32,785 bases of DNA from Candidatus Babeliales bacterium (GCA_031292305.1 JARLHJ010000002.1:1-32785); one strand, 5' to 3'. Positions 1 through 9,144 are shown, counted from the stretch's first letter. Notes: a model not told the origin generated them from the sequence alone. Numbers and translations: made by a program.

Positions 1-246
1 CAAATCCAGGATGATTTAAGCTTAAAAAAGGCTTTAGAATGTTTTGCTGCTTCTGTATATCTTGATTTTGTACCATTGGCAAATGTATATGCTGATCAAA
101 TAGCACAACATTTATTTAATGAAGATAGAACATTCAATAAAAATAATTTAGTAAGCGTTATTGATTTGTTTTTGATGAATTCATCTTTAATTGATAGTTG
201 GTATTTAATAGAAAAATTTTATTATTTAAGATCAAATGAATTAAGG
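1..246 (+). repeat. Near-identical block shared with 3051-3296
   Basis: Bases 1-246 align without gaps to 3051-3296 at roughly nine in ten identical bases by eye, covering the end of the SKP1-like region up to RSNEL. Downstream, in the LRRs, the two genes diverge much more. This suggests recent duplication or gene conversion limited to the segment before the repeats. The copies are 3050 bp apart. Confidence 0.85.
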
Positions 247-1194
247 GCGAATATAGATAATCTTTTATTAAATTATATCCCTGAATTGATAGAAGTTCTA
301 GATATTAATCCCGGGAATTTGAATTATATGAGATTAAATATTATTAAAAAATTTTACCTTTCTATAAATGATTTAATTGATTATGATAAGATAAAATTGG
401 ATGCAGATGAAATTATAATAAATAACTTTTCTCTTGTAAGCATTGATGGTTTAAAAAGAATACCAAATATTAATGATTTTAATGTTATTGACGTTTCAAA
501 TAACCTGTTGGCAGATTTGGGTGACAACTTCCAAGATTTAAACGATCTTGATGTATTAATGCTTTCTCATAATGCGTTGACAGATTTGGGTAGTAACTTG
601 CAAGGTTTAAATTCTCTTACTTTTCTAGACCTTTCGTTTAATCAAATAATCACTTTAGGTGATAGCTTGCAACAACTAGTGGCTCTAGAAACGTTACATT
701 TAAATAATAATTTACTAACAAATTTAAGTAATAGCCTTCATTTTTTAATCCAGCTTAAATCATTAAGTCTTCATTTTAATCAATTAACAAATTTAGGGAA
801 TAGCTTGCACGGGTTTAATGCACTTAAATTTTTATCTCTTTCAAATAACCAACTAACTAATTTAGGTGATAGTCTTAATAGGTTGATTGCTCTTGAGGAA
901 TTGTTTCTTTCAAATAACCAACTAAATAATTTAGATGGTAGGCTGAATGGATTGACCAATTTAAGAGAATTATATCTATCAGATAATACAATAACTGATT
1001 TAGGTGTTAGTTTACAGGATTTGAATAATCTTAAGATCTTGGATTTAAGTAATAACGCACTTGTAAGTTTAGGTTATAACTCCGAAAGGATTTTAAATTT
1101 AGAGATTTTAAATGTAGATACTATTCAGTTGAATCAAGAAAGTTCAGATTTGGTTGCAAATTGGAGAGCTATTCATGAGGGGCAAAATGTTTAA
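1..1194 (+). CDS. Exported SKP1-like/LRR protein, 5'-truncated by window edge
   Basis: The frame is open from base 1, so the gene begins outside the window; the internal TTG at 76 is not the start. The first residues (QIQDDLSLKKALECFAASV) match the middle of the paralogue at 2658-4382, and about 130 upstream residues, including a signal peptide, are presumably missing. Visible parts are the end of a SKP1/BTB-like helical region (YLDFVPLANVYADQIAQHL), the family signature SWYLIEKFYYLRS, and nine 23-residue leucine-rich repeats plus a degenerate cap. The repeat consensus is LxxLxLSNNQLxxLGxSLxGLNA. The stop TAA lies inside the first codons of the next paralogue. Binding to a host protein is inferred from the repeat type; no catalytic domain is visible. 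Confidence 0.85.
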   Translation, partial: QIQDDLSLKKALECFAASVYLDFVPLANVYADQIAQHLFNEDRTFNKNNLVSVIDLFLMNSSLIDSWYLIEKFYYLRSNELRANIDNLLLNYIPELIEVLDINPGNLNYMRLNIIKKFYLSINDLIDYDKIKLDADEIIINNFSLVSIDGLKRIPNINDFNVIDVSNNLLADLGDNFQDLNDLDVLMLSHNALTDLGSNLQGLNSLTFLDLSFNQIITLGDSLQQLVALETLHLNNNLLTNLSNSLHFLIQLKSLSLHFNQLTNLGNSLHGFNALKFLSLSNNQLTNLGDSLNRLIALEELFLSNNQLNNLDGRLNGLTNLRELYLSDNTITDLGVSLQDLNNLKILDLSNNALVSLGYNSERILNLEILNVDTIQLNQESSDLVANWRAIHEGQNV

Positions 1195-2656
1195 ATTAAA
1201 TAATTTAGTATTTCTTATATGGCTTTCTTTAATATCAATAACTTATTGTGCTCAAGAGTCAGTTGTGGGGTTAGGGGTAGGCGAGCAAGAAGACGTCGAT
1301 GGTCAATTTATATTTGTAAGCCAAGAGAATGCAAAATTTAGTTTGCCGCATAATATAGCAAACAAATCCAATCTTGTTGAAGCTGCATTAGAAAAAGGTG
1401 TAAATGCCAAAAAATTAAAAACCTTTATACCAATGCACTTATTATCAATTTTAGCAAAAGCTATGCGAATGGTTCATGTTGATGGTGAAAATAAAAAAGT
1501 TTTATATGAAGCAGCGCAAAAAAAATTGTTAACTGATTATAAATTGAAATTCGTATTTAGTTTGTTTGTAAATGCAATAAAGATAGATGATGAATTATTA
1601 GAAAATCTATTTGCAGATAAGATGGTGCAGCTATTGCTAAACCAAGATGGTTCTTTAGATATAAGTAAATTTGAAGAATTAATTAATTTATTCGATTCTG
1701 AGCAAAATATTAAAGATTGGTGGTATTTAATAGAAAAGTTTTATTATCTAAGATCTAGTGAGTTAAGACCAAGTATAGATACTCTTTTGTTAAATAATAA
1801 TCCTAAATTAATAACACAGTTAAATATTAATCCAGCTAATCTGAATTATATAAGAGAAAATATTATTAAAAGATACAAATTATCTGTAAATGATCTAATT
1901 GATTATGGTAAAAATATAGAATTATCAGCTGACAAAAAAATAGATTTAACTAACTTTTTTCTATCAGGTCTTGATGGTTTAACAAGAATACCAAAAATTA
2001 AAGTTTGTGACGTATTGGAACTTTCAAATAATCAACTAGTAGATTTAGGTGATAATTTTCATGGATTAATTGCACTTAGAGGCATCGGGTTGATTAATAA
2101 TCAAATAGTCAACTTAGGTGATAGTCTTAATGGATTGGTTCAGCTCAGGGTGTTAATTCTTGCCGATAATAAAATAATCTATATTGGAGATAGTCTTCAT
2201 GGGTTAATTGCGATCCATACTTTAAGTCTTGCTAATAATCAAATAATCGATTTAGGAAATAGCCTACAGGGGTTATTTGCACTCCGAGTATTAAATCTTT
2301 CTAATAATCAAATAATCGATTTAGGAAATAGTCTACACGGATTAAAAGCTCTTAATTCATTATTTATTGATAATAATAAATTAGTAGATTTAGGAAATAG
2401 TCTACAAGGATTGAATGCTCTAGAGACATTGTATCTTTCTAATAATCAAATAACAGATTTAGGTAATAGTCTGCAAGGTCTGCATGCTCTTAAAAAATTA
2501 ACTCTTAATAATAATCCACTTGTAAGTTTAGGTAATATCCCCGAAAGAATTTTAAATTTAAAAGTGTTAAATTCAAAAAATAACAGATTGAACCAAGTGA
2601 GCTTAGATTTAGTTGCAGATCAAAGGGCTATAGTTGCAGCGCAGCAGGAGGGATAA
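1187..2656 (+). CDS. Exported SKP1-like/LRR protein, second of tandem array
   Basis: The ATG at 1187 is chosen because GAGGGG (1177-1182) precedes it and it opens directly into a signal peptide (MFKLNNLVFLIWLSLISITYCA, likely cut after CA); upstream in-frame starts would add residues overlapping the previous gene. It overlaps that gene by 8 nt (ATGTTTAA). The 489-aa product has a diverged SKP1/BTB-like region at about residues 35-160, the family signature WWYLIEKFYYLRS, and eight 23-residue LRRs plus a cap. It is probably cotranscribed with its paralogues. The N-terminal domain is less like SKP1 than in the third and fourth genes, so the assignment here leans on paralogy. Confidence 0.85.
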   Translation: MFKLNNLVFLIWLSLISITYCAQESVVGLGVGEQEDVDGQFIFVSQENAKFSLPHNIANKSNLVEAALEKGVNAKKLKTFIPMHLLSILAKAMRMVHVDGENKKVLYEAAQKKLLTDYKLKFVFSLFVNAIKIDDELLENLFADKMVQLLLNQDGSLDISKFEELINLFDSEQNIKDWWYLIEKFYYLRSSELRPSIDTLLLNNNPKLITQLNINPANLNYIRENIIKRYKLSVNDLIDYGKNIELSADKKIDLTNFFLSGLDGLTRIPKIKVCDVLELSNNQLVDLGDNFHGLIALRGIGLINNQIVNLGDSLNGLVQLRVLILADNKIIYIGDSLHGLIAIHTLSLANNQIIDLGNSLQGLFALRVLNLSNNQIIDLGNSLHGLKALNSLFIDNNKLVDLGNSLQGLNALETLYLSNNQITDLGNSLQGLHALKKLTLNNNPLVSLGNIPERILNLKVLNSKNNRLNQVSLDLVADQRAIVAAQQEG

Positions 2657-2657
2657 A

Positions 2658-4382
2658 ATGTTTAAATATAAAAACCTATTATTTTTAGTATCTATCACAT
2701 TTACATTTATAGCTTATGGTGCACAGGAAGCTATAGGTTTAGATGAAGAAGAAAAAGATTTTAGTCCAATTAGTTCATCTAGTAATAAAACTTTTAATTT
2801 TATAAGCTCTAATGGAGCAAAATTCAAAGTGCCTTTAAAAATTGCATTACAAATTCCTCTCATTAAAGCTCAAATAAATTTTCAACAGACACAAATAAAT
2901 TTGCAAAGCTTAGATGATAGTGTTGATTATTCCTACAATTTTGAAAAAAATGAAATTTCTGAAGTTACTTTAGGGTTATTAATCTATGCATTAAAATCAA
3001 TTGATAAACTTAAAAATTTAGAAAATAAAAGAGTTTTATATGAAAAAATTCAAACACAAGATGATTTAAGCCTAAAAAAGGCTTTTGAATGTTTTGCTGC
3101 TTCTGTATATCTTGATTTTGAACCATTGGCAAATGTATATGCTGATCAAATAGCACAACATTTATTTAATGAAGATCGGACATTAAATAAAAATAATTTA
3201 ATAAACGTTATTAATTTGTTTGTAATGAATTCATCTTTAAGTGATAGTTGGTATTTAATAGAAAAATTTTATTATTTAAGATCAAATGAATTAAAGCCAA
3301 AACTAGATACTCTTTTATTAAATGACAGCCCTGAATTAATAAATTATTTGAATATTAATCCAGCAAATGTGAATTTTGAACGTGAAAATATTATTAAGAA
3401 AATGAAGCTTTCTATAAATGATTTAGTTGATTATGAAAAAAACTTGCCAAATGATACTTGGCTACGTTTAACTAATTTTTATTTAGCAAGTATTAATGGA
3501 TTAAAAAGAATAGTAAATATTAATGATTGTGTAATTTTAGATCTTTCTAAGAATCAAATAACTAACTTAGGTAACAATCTTGAGGGATTGCATTCTATTT
3601 CTAGATTAGTTCTTTCTAAAAATCAAATAACTAATTTAGGTACTAGCCTTCAGGGATTGATTGCTCTAAAGCAAATATTTCTTTCAGATAATCAAATATT
3701 TAATTTAGGGGTTAGTTTTCAGGGATTGGAATCTCTTAAGTATTTAAATCTTTCAAGCAATCAAATAAGAGATTTAGGTGATAGTCTTCGGGAATTGAAT
3801 GCTTTTGTTCATCTAAATCTTTCAAACAATCAAATAAGAGATTTAGGTGATAGTCTTCAGGGGTTGAATGCACTTCAAGAATTGGATCTTTCTAACAATC
3901 AAATAATAAATTTAGGTGATAGTCTTCGTGGATTGAATTCTCTTAGAGAATTAAATTTTGATAATAATCGAATAATTAATTTAGGTCATAGCCTTCAGGG
4001 ATTTAATGCTCTTGAAGTATTAGTTATATCTAACAATCAACTAACTAATTTAGCTAATAGTTTACATGGATTGAATGCTCTTAAGAGCTTGTCTCTTTCA
4101 AATAATCAAATAGTTGATTTAGGGGCTAGTATTCAGGAATTGAATGCTCTTTGGGAATTAGATCTTGCTAATAATCAATTAACAGATTTAGGTAACAGTC
4201 TGCAAGGTTTGAACGTTCTTAAAGAATTAAATCTTAAAAATAATCCACTAGTAAGCTTAGGTAATAATCCAGAAAGAATTTTAAATTTAAGAGTGTTAAA
4301 AGTAGAAATTAATCAATTGAACCCAGAAAGTTTAGCTTTATTAGCAAATTGGCAAGCCATTCATGGGGGGCAAAATGATTAA
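2658..4382 (+). CDS. Exported SKP1-like/LRR protein, third and longest of array
   Basis: The ATG at 2658 has GGAGGG at 2647-2652 and lies 1 nt after the previous stop. The 574-aa protein has a signal peptide (MFKYKNLLFLVSITFTFIAYGA, cut before QEA) and an acidic/Ser linker. Residues 45-172 follow the order of eukaryotic SKP1: a beta segment FNFISSNGAKFKVPLKIALQ (compare SKP1 [20 protein letters not shown]), then a helix YLDFEPLANVYADQIAQHL (compare YLDIKGLLDVTCKTVANMI). After the SWYLIEKFYYLRS signature come about eleven 23-residue LRRs and a cap, with many 69-bp DNA repeats nearly identical. SKP1 bridges cullin and F-box proteins in eukaryotes; a role in contacting host ubiquitin ligases is inference. 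The resemblance was judged by eye. Confidence 0.87.
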   Translation: MFKYKNLLFLVSITFTFIAYGAQEAIGLDEEEKDFSPISSSSNKTFNFISSNGAKFKVPLKIALQIPLIKAQINFQQTQINLQSLDDSVDYSYNFEKNEISEVTLGLLIYALKSIDKLKNLENKRVLYEKIQTQDDLSLKKAFECFAASVYLDFEPLANVYADQIAQHLFNEDRTLNKNNLINVINLFVMNSSLSDSWYLIEKFYYLRSNELKPKLDTLLLNDSPELINYLNINPANVNFERENIIKKMKLSINDLVDYEKNLPNDTWLRLTNFYLASINGLKRIVNINDCVILDLSKNQITNLGNNLEGLHSISRLVLSKNQITNLGTSLQGLIALKQIFLSDNQIFNLGVSFQGLESLKYLNLSSNQIRDLGDSLRELNAFVHLNLSNNQIRDLGDSLQGLNALQELDLSNNQIINLGDSLRGLNSLRELNFDNNRIINLGHSLQGFNALEVLVISNNQLTNLANSLHGLNALKSLSLSNNQIVDLGASIQELNALWELDLANNQLTDLGNSLQGLNVLKELNLKNNPLVSLGNNPERILNLRVLKVEINQLNPESLALLANWQAIHGGQND

Positions 4383-5793
4383 GTTAAAAAATATTTTAAT
4401 AGCTTTTGTGATGATTGCAACTTCAATTAATTACTGTGCAGATGAAGCAAAAAGTCTAGATGAATATGAAGAAAAGCAAGCCACAAGTTCTGATACTAAT
4501 GAAGTTTTTACCTTAATTAGTTTCGATGGAATAAAATTTGAAATTCCTTTGTTTATGGCTAAACAAGTTCCTGTTTTAGCAGCGAATTTAAGATTTACAA
4601 ATTGTATAGGTCGCCCCAGTTATGAATTTAATTTTGGTGAGGAAATAGATGCTCTAACATTAAGCATAATGGCTTATGCGTTAAATACACTTTCTAAAAA
4701 TACAATATTGGAAAGTAAAAAAGAGAGATATGATAAAGTTCAGCCTATATTCCATGAAAATATGGATATTATAAATGAATATTTTAAATGTTTTATTGCT
4801 ACTTATCTCTATTTTGATAGTGAATTTTTGATTGAAGTTTTTGCAGATAAGCTAGCTCAAACTTTAATAAATGATGATCAAACTTTAAATCTGGGAAATC
4901 TTCATCAGCTTATTAGTTTATTTATGAATTGTAACAATACTTATAAAAAAAATTGGCACTTAATTGAAAAATTTTATTATTTAAGATCAAAGAATTTAAA
5001 ACCAAGTTTAAAGAATATTCTTTTAAAGGTTCTTAGGCCAGATGGGAGTGTAGCTGTAGCCATAAAGATCATTAAAAGATGGAAACTTTCTATAGATGAT
5101 TTAATTGATTTTAAAAATATAAAATTGAATAAAGGTTATAAGTTAAATTTAAGTAATTTTTACCTTTCAAGTATTCAAGGTTTAAGAAGAATACCAAATA
5201 TCGAGAATTGCCTTTATTTAGATTTATCAAATAATTTATTAATAGACTTAAGTGATAATCTTAAGGGTTTAAAATCTCTTCAACTATTAAATCTAATGTC
5301 TAATCAGCTACAAACTTTAGGTGATAGTTTGCATGGTTTGAATGAGCTAAATTTATTATATCTTAATAATAATCAGTTAATAGAATTAGGGGATAGCTTA
5401 AATAGTTTAAAGAGACTCCACTATTTGAATCTATCCAATAATAAATTATCAAATTTAGGTAGTAGTTTGCAGGGTCTGAATAAACTTTCTACTTTAATTA
5501 TTACACACAATCGATTAAAAGATTTAAGCAATAGTTTGCATGGATTGAACTCTCTTCAGGATTTGTATCTTTCAAATAATCAGTTAAGTAAGATAGAAGA
5601 AAGTTTGCAGGGTTTGAATGCTCTTAGAATTTTGGATCTTTCAAATAATTTTATAACAAGTTTAATCCAAATACCGAACATTATTTTTAATTTAATAAAA
5701 TTACGCATTAAAAATAATCCATTAAATTTAGATAGTAGAGATCTTATTGCAAATTGGCGGGCTATTCAACAGGCGCAGGCAGAAAATGCTTAA
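4375..5793 (+). CDS. Exported SKP1-like/LRR protein, last of array
   Basis: The ATG at 4375 opens into a signal peptide (MIKLKNILIAFVMIATSINYCA) and overlaps the previous stop by 8 nt (ATGATTAA), the same junction as between the first two genes. An ATG at 4363 is also in frame, but it would sit inside the G-run that acts as ribosome-binding site. The 472-aa product has a clear SKP1/BTB-like region near residues 40-160 (FTLISFDGIKFEIPLFMAKQ, then YLYFDSEFLIEVFADKLAQTL), the motif NWHLIEKFYYLRS, and seven 23-residue LRRs plus a cap. A hairpin terminator follows at 5858. It is the most diverged copy, with fewest repeats. Function is unknown; a secreted host-interaction protein is the best guess. 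Confidence 0.86.
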   Translation: MIKLKNILIAFVMIATSINYCADEAKSLDEYEEKQATSSDTNEVFTLISFDGIKFEIPLFMAKQVPVLAANLRFTNCIGRPSYEFNFGEEIDALTLSIMAYALNTLSKNTILESKKERYDKVQPIFHENMDIINEYFKCFIATYLYFDSEFLIEVFADKLAQTLINDDQTLNLGNLHQLISLFMNCNNTYKKNWHLIEKFYYLRSKNLKPSLKNILLKVLRPDGSVAVAIKIIKRWKLSIDDLIDFKNIKLNKGYKLNLSNFYLSSIQGLRRIPNIENCLYLDLSNNLLIDLSDNLKGLKSLQLLNLMSNQLQTLGDSLHGLNELNLLYLNNNQLIELGDSLNSLKRLHYLNLSNNKLSNLGSSLQGLNKLSTLIITHNRLKDLSNSLHGLNSLQDLYLSNNQLSKIEESLQGLNALRILDLSNNFITSLIQIPNIIFNLIKLRIKNNPLNLDSRDLIANWRAIQQAQAENA

Positions 5794-5857
5794 TTTTTAT
5801 AATTTTATTAATTATCTATCGGTTTTTTAACAGTTCATTATATTCATTAAAAAAATA

Positions 5858-5882
5858 GGGCCTGATTAATATAATCAGGCCC
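5858..5882. terminator. Bidirectional hairpin terminator between LRR array and dnaK
   Basis: An 11-bp perfect stem (GGGCCTGATTA at 5858-5868, TAATCAGGCCC at 5872-5882) with a 3-nt loop lies between two convergent genes. An A-run at 5849-5855 and a T-rich stretch after the stem give a U-tract in each direction, although the plus-side tract (TTATTT) is short. Confidence 0.8.
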
Positions 5883-5890
5883 TTATTTAA

Positions 5891-7780
5891 TTACTCAGTA
5901 ACGTCAGTATCAATTGGTTCTTCAGGTTTTTTTTCTTCTGATGATTCAGAAGCTGGTTCGCCTGGTTGGCCTTGAGACTGTTTATAAAGAATTTCAGCTA
6001 CTTTGTGAGAAGCTTGTATCAGCTCTTCAGCTGCTTTAGTAAGCTCTTCAGCATTGTCAGCATGATCCTTTAATGTTGTTTTTGCTTTTTCTAAAGCTGT
6101 TTGAGTTGCGGTAACATCAGCTTCAGGTAGCTTATCTTTATTTTCATTTAATGTTTTTTCAATGTCTAAGATAAGACCGTCAAGCTTGTTGCGCTTTTCT
6201 ATAGCTTCAGCTGCTTTTTGGTCTTCAGCTGCATGAGTAGCCGCATCTTTGACCATTTGTTCAATTTCTTCTTTAGAAAGTCCGCTGCTTGAAGTAATAG
6301 TAATGCGTTGTTCTTTGCCTGTAGCATTATCTTTTGCAGTGATATTCATAATACCATTTGCGTCTACATCAAAAGAAACTTCAATTTGAGGTACGCCTCT
6401 ACGAGCAGCTGGAATACCGTCAAGTTTGAATTGGCCTAATAGTTTATTATCTTTAACTAAAGGACGTTCCCCTTGGAATACTCTAATATCTACTGCAGTT
6501 TGGTTATCTTCTGCTGTTGAGAATATTTGAGATTTTTTAGTAGGAATAGTTGTATTTCTATCGATTAATTTAGTTAATACGCCACCCATGGTTTCTATAC
6601 CAAGAGAAAGAGGTATTACGTCTAATAATAAAATGTCTGTAACTTCACCAGCTAAAATACCACCTTGTATTGCTGCACCCACTGAAACTACTTCATCCGG
6701 GTTTACAGATTTGTTTGGATCTTTGCCAAAGAAATCTTTTACGAGTTGTTGTACTTTAGGTATACGTGTTGAACCACCTACTAAAATAACTTCATCTATT
6801 TGATCTTTTGTTAATTTAGCATCTTGCATTGCAAGTTTGCATGGTTCTAATAAACGTTTAAAAATATCAGCACACATAGATTCTAATTTTGCACGTGATA
6901 ATTTTAATGTTAAATGCTTAGGTCCTGAAGCATCAGCAGTAATATAAGGTAAGTTGATTTCTGTTTCTTGAACTGAAGACAATTCAATTTTTGCTTTTTC
7001 TGCAGCTTCTTTTAAGCGCTGTAAAGCCATTTTGTCTTTAGTTAAATCCATAGAATTTTCTTTTTTGAATTCTTCTACGATATAATCAATAATCTTTTGA
7101 TCTACGTCATCGCCACCTAAGCTTGTGTCTCCATTAGTTGATTTAACTTCAATCATTCCATCGCTTATTTCTAAGATAGAAACGTCGAATGTTCCACCAC
7201 CGAAGTCAAAAACCGCGATTGTGCCATTCTTTTTTTTATCCATGCCATAAGCAAGGGCTGCTGCTGTAGGTTCGTTAATAATACGCATTACTTCTAAGCC
7301 AGCAATTTTACCTGCATCTTTAGTTGCTTGTCTTTGCGCATCGTTAAAATATGCAGGAACAGTGATTACAGCTTGTGTAATTGTTTCGCCGATATAATCC
7401 TCAGCATCCTGTTTTAATTTGCTTAAAATAGCAGCTGAGATTTCTTGCGGAGAGTATTCTTCGCCATTAACCATGATTCCAACATCGCCATTTGCGCGAG
7501 ATACAATTTTATATGGGAATTTATCAGCGTCTTTAGAAACTTCTGAAAACTTTTTACCAATAAATCTTTTTACTGAATAAATAGTGTTTTCTGGGTTTGT
7601 GATTGCTTGTCTTTTTGCCAAAACACCTACTAATCTTTTGCCATCTTTAGTAAAAGCAACGATTGAAGGGGTTATATTAGCGCCTTCTTTGGTCGGAATA
7701 ACCTTAGGTGTTCCGCCTTCTATAAATGATACAACTGAGTTAGTTGTACCAAGATCTATACCTATAATTTTTTTTGCCAT
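5891..7780 (-). CDS. dnaK: Molecular chaperone DnaK (Hsp70)
   Basis: ATP-driven Hsp70 chaperone of the cytoplasm, working with DnaJ and GrpE on unfolded clients. The 629-aa length is normal. Visible hallmarks are the phosphate-binding IDLGTTNS at residues 7-14, [50 protein letters not shown], the substrate-domain segment [11 protein letters not shown], a helical lid and an acidic tail. The ATG at 7780 is preceded by AGGGAG (complement of 7787-7792) with 6-nt spacing, and a strong sigma-70-type promoter lies at 7831-7858. No grpE, dnaJ or hrcA is adjacent and no CIRCE element is seen, so heat control, if any, is not of the HrcA type at this locus. Confidence 0.98.
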   Translation of the reverse strand: MAKKIIGIDLGTTNSVVSFIEGGTPKVIPTKEGANITPSIVAFTKDGKRLVGVLAKRQAITNPENTIYSVKRFIGKKFSEVSKDADKFPYKIVSRANGDVGIMVNGEEYSPQEISAAILSKLKQDAEDYIGETITQAVITVPAYFNDAQRQATKDAGKIAGLEVMRIINEPTAAALAYGMDKKKNGTIAVFDFGGGTFDVSILEISDGMIEVKSTNGDTSLGGDDVDQKIIDYIVEEFKKENSMDLTKDKMALQRLKEAAEKAKIELSSVQETEINLPYITADASGPKHLTLKLSRAKLESMCADIFKRLLEPCKLAMQDAKLTKDQIDEVILVGGSTRIPKVQQLVKDFFGKDPNKSVNPDEVVSVGAAIQGGILAGEVTDILLLDVIPLSLGIETMGGVLTKLIDRNTTIPTKKSQIFSTAEDNQTAVDIRVFQGERPLVKDNKLLGQFKLDGIPAARRGVPQIEVSFDVDANGIMNITAKDNATGKEQRITITSSSGLSKEEIEQMVKDAATHAAEDQKAAEAIEKRNKLDGLILDIEKTLNENKDKLPEADVTATQTALEKAKTTLKDHADNAEELTKAAEELIQASHKVAEILYKQSQGQPGEPASESSEEKKPEEPIDTDVTE

Positions 7781-7830
7781 GAAAAACTCCCTGTGTTTTT
7801 ATTTTCTGCAAACATCGTATTTTGTTTAAT

Positions 7831-7858
7831 ATTATAGGTTTTCGGCCAGACAAGTCAA
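7831..7858 (-). promoter_or_regulatory. Near-consensus sigma-70 promoter of dnaK
   Basis: Read on the minus strand: TTGACT (complement of 7853-7858), a 16-nt spacer, then TATAAT (complement of 7831-7836). The predicted start is near 7824, giving a leader of about 45 nt that carries the AGGGAG ribosome-binding site. It is the best match to consensus in the window. Confidence 0.8.
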
Positions 7859-7867
7859 GTATTTTAG

Positions 7868-7902
7868 AAGAAAATCTTAGTGCGTTACGCTAAGATTTTC
7901 TT
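7868..7902 (-). terminator. 13-bp hairpin after the pentapeptide gene
   Basis: AAGAAAATCTTAG (7868-7880) pairs with CTAAGATTTTCTT (7890-7902) across a 9-nt loop. It lies 26 nt past the stop of the pentapeptide gene on the minus strand, as expected of its terminator, although the U-rich tract is mostly inside the stem. It also abuts the dnaK -35 box with a 9-nt spacer as in CIRCE, but the arms do not match the CIRCE sequence, so an operator role is only an alternative. Confidence 0.6.
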
Positions 7903-7927
7903 AATTTTAAACTAAAGAATATGTATT

Positions 7928-9097
7928 TTAACTCGCGGGTTTTGCTTCAGGCACTGCATTAGTAGCTACTGGTGATGTGGTTGTAATTACCTCGGCTGTA
8001 GTAGGGTTTGTAGGTTGAGTTATTGTGACCTCAGGAGCCTGAATAGCTTCTGGAATAACTTCTGTAGGGTTGCTTGTATCATAAATTGGATTTAAGGTTA
8101 TAGCCACTTCTGGAGACTTAATATCTTCTGTAATTTGTGCAGTGTTTGTTGTATTTGTTTCAGAAATTGGATTTAAAATTAAAGTTGTTGTAGGTTCTGG
8201 AGTCACAATTTTGTCAGGCGTAGATGATTGTACAATAATTTTTGCAACTGGAGTTCTGGTTGCAGGCTCTTGAATCTTAATTTTCGCGGTATTGTTTGTC
8301 TTGTTTTTTGTATCTTCTTCTTGTTTTAATAGTGAAGTAATTTCTTCATAAAATTCGCCGCCAGAAGTTTTTTTGCAGTCTCTGTCTAAACAGATTTCTC
8401 CGCGGGTCCAGGTAGCGCCGGTTCTATCAGAGCCTTCAAACTCTGTTTCGAATAATTCTGCATTTTTAAAATCTGCTTTTCTTAAATCTGCTTGTGTAAA
8501 ATCTGCTCTAGCAAGGTTGGCTCTTTGAAAATTGGCTTTTGAAGCTTGCGCTTCTTTAAAATCAGCGTTATATAGATCGCTTCTAGAGAAATTAGCATTT
8601 GTAGCATTTGCATGTTCAAAATCTGCATTTGTAAAATCAGATTTTCTTGCGTCTATATTTTCTAGGTCGCCATATTCAAAGCTGGAATCCATTGCTTTTG
8701 CTTCTGATAAACTTGAATTTTTAAGATTAATATTTGCAGAGTTGCTATGACTTATATCTACGTGATTTAAATTTTGATTAGCTGCATCAGAATTATGCAA
8801 GTCGCAGCCGACGCAATATTTTGTATCGCGTAGTTCGTTTATTAAAGCATTGCTCTTTGGTCTGCTATATTGTTGATCATAACCATCATCATTGCCATTA
8901 TCATTTAATCTATCATAATTCATAAAGCTAGAATGGCTGTCATCATATCCATCTTGCCATTTATTGGAATCTAAATTGTTATATCTATCATACGGATCAT
9001 AATCCATAGGGATTCTATCAGATTTAATTATTGCCGAGTTTAAAAACAGGGCAATTAATACAAATGATAACTTAATGGCTTTAATAAACTTATTCAT
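7928..9097 (-). CDS. Exported pentapeptide-repeat protein with Pro/Thr-rich tail
   Basis: The ATG at 9097 is chosen over one 60 nt upstream because AGAGAGGA (complement of 9102-9109) precedes it and it opens into a signal peptide (MNKFIKAIKLSFVLIALFLN). The 389-aa product has an Asp/Tyr/Asn-rich stretch, then CVGCDLHNSDAANQNL, the Cys pair that often starts these domains. About 20 pentapeptide units follow (ADFTQ, ADLRK, ADFKN types), forming a right-handed quadrilateral beta-helix. The C-terminal third is low-complexity Pro/Thr/Ile-rich with the loosely repeated motif LNPI. Some family members mimic DNA, but an exported one more likely makes extracellular or envelope contacts. Function is unknown. 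Confidence 0.85.
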   Translation of the reverse strand: MNKFIKAIKLSFVLIALFLNSAIIKSDRIPMDYDPYDRYNNLDSNKWQDGYDDSHSSFMNYDRLNDNGNDDGYDQQYSRPKSNALINELRDTKYCVGCDLHNSDAANQNLNHVDISHSNSANINLKNSSLSEAKAMDSSFEYGDLENIDARKSDFTNADFEHANATNANFSRSDLYNADFKEAQASKANFQRANLARADFTQADLRKADFKNAELFETEFEGSDRTGATWTRGEICLDRDCKKTSGGEFYEEITSLLKQEEDTKNKTNNTAKIKIQEPATRTPVAKIIVQSSTPDKIVTPEPTTTLILNPISETNTTNTAQITEDIKSPEVAITLNPIYDTSNPTEVIPEAIQAPEVTITQPTNPTTAEVITTTSPVATNAVPEAKPAS

Positions 9098-9116
9098 AAA
9101 ATCCTCTCTTTTTGTG

Positions 9117-9144
9117 TTTATACTATAATTGTAATTAAAGTCAG
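9117..9144 (-). promoter_or_regulatory. Possible promoter of pentapeptide gene
   Basis: On the minus strand CTGACT (complement of 9139-9144), a 16-nt spacer and TATAAA (complement of 9117-9122). An overlapping alternative is TTGCCA (9146-9151) with TATAGT (9122-9127) at 18 nt. Either gives a very short leader of 10-20 nt that still holds the ribosome-binding site. Confidence 0.4.

Noticed and set aside
76-1194. TTG at 76 as the start of the first LRR gene
   Set aside because: The frame is open to base 1 and those residues match the interior of the paralogue at 2658, so the gene simply starts outside the window.
3536-4320. CRISPR-like regular repeats
   Set aside because: The 69-bp periodicity is that of 23-codon LRR units in an intact reading frame, with no spacers and no cas genes.
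1187-5793. F-box domain in the LRR proteins
   Set aside because: No F-box consensus (LPxEI...W) is present; the N-terminal module resembles SKP1, the F-box partner, instead.
6588-6803. Small plus-strand frames over dnaK, WD40 and flippase genes
   Set aside because: They lie antisense to well-supported genes, lack ribosome-binding sites and have no recognisable protein features.
7868-7902. CIRCE element upstream of dnaK
   Set aside because: The inverted repeat has a 9-nt spacer but its arms do not match TTAGCACTC/GAGTGCTAA; a terminator of the upstream gene explains it better.
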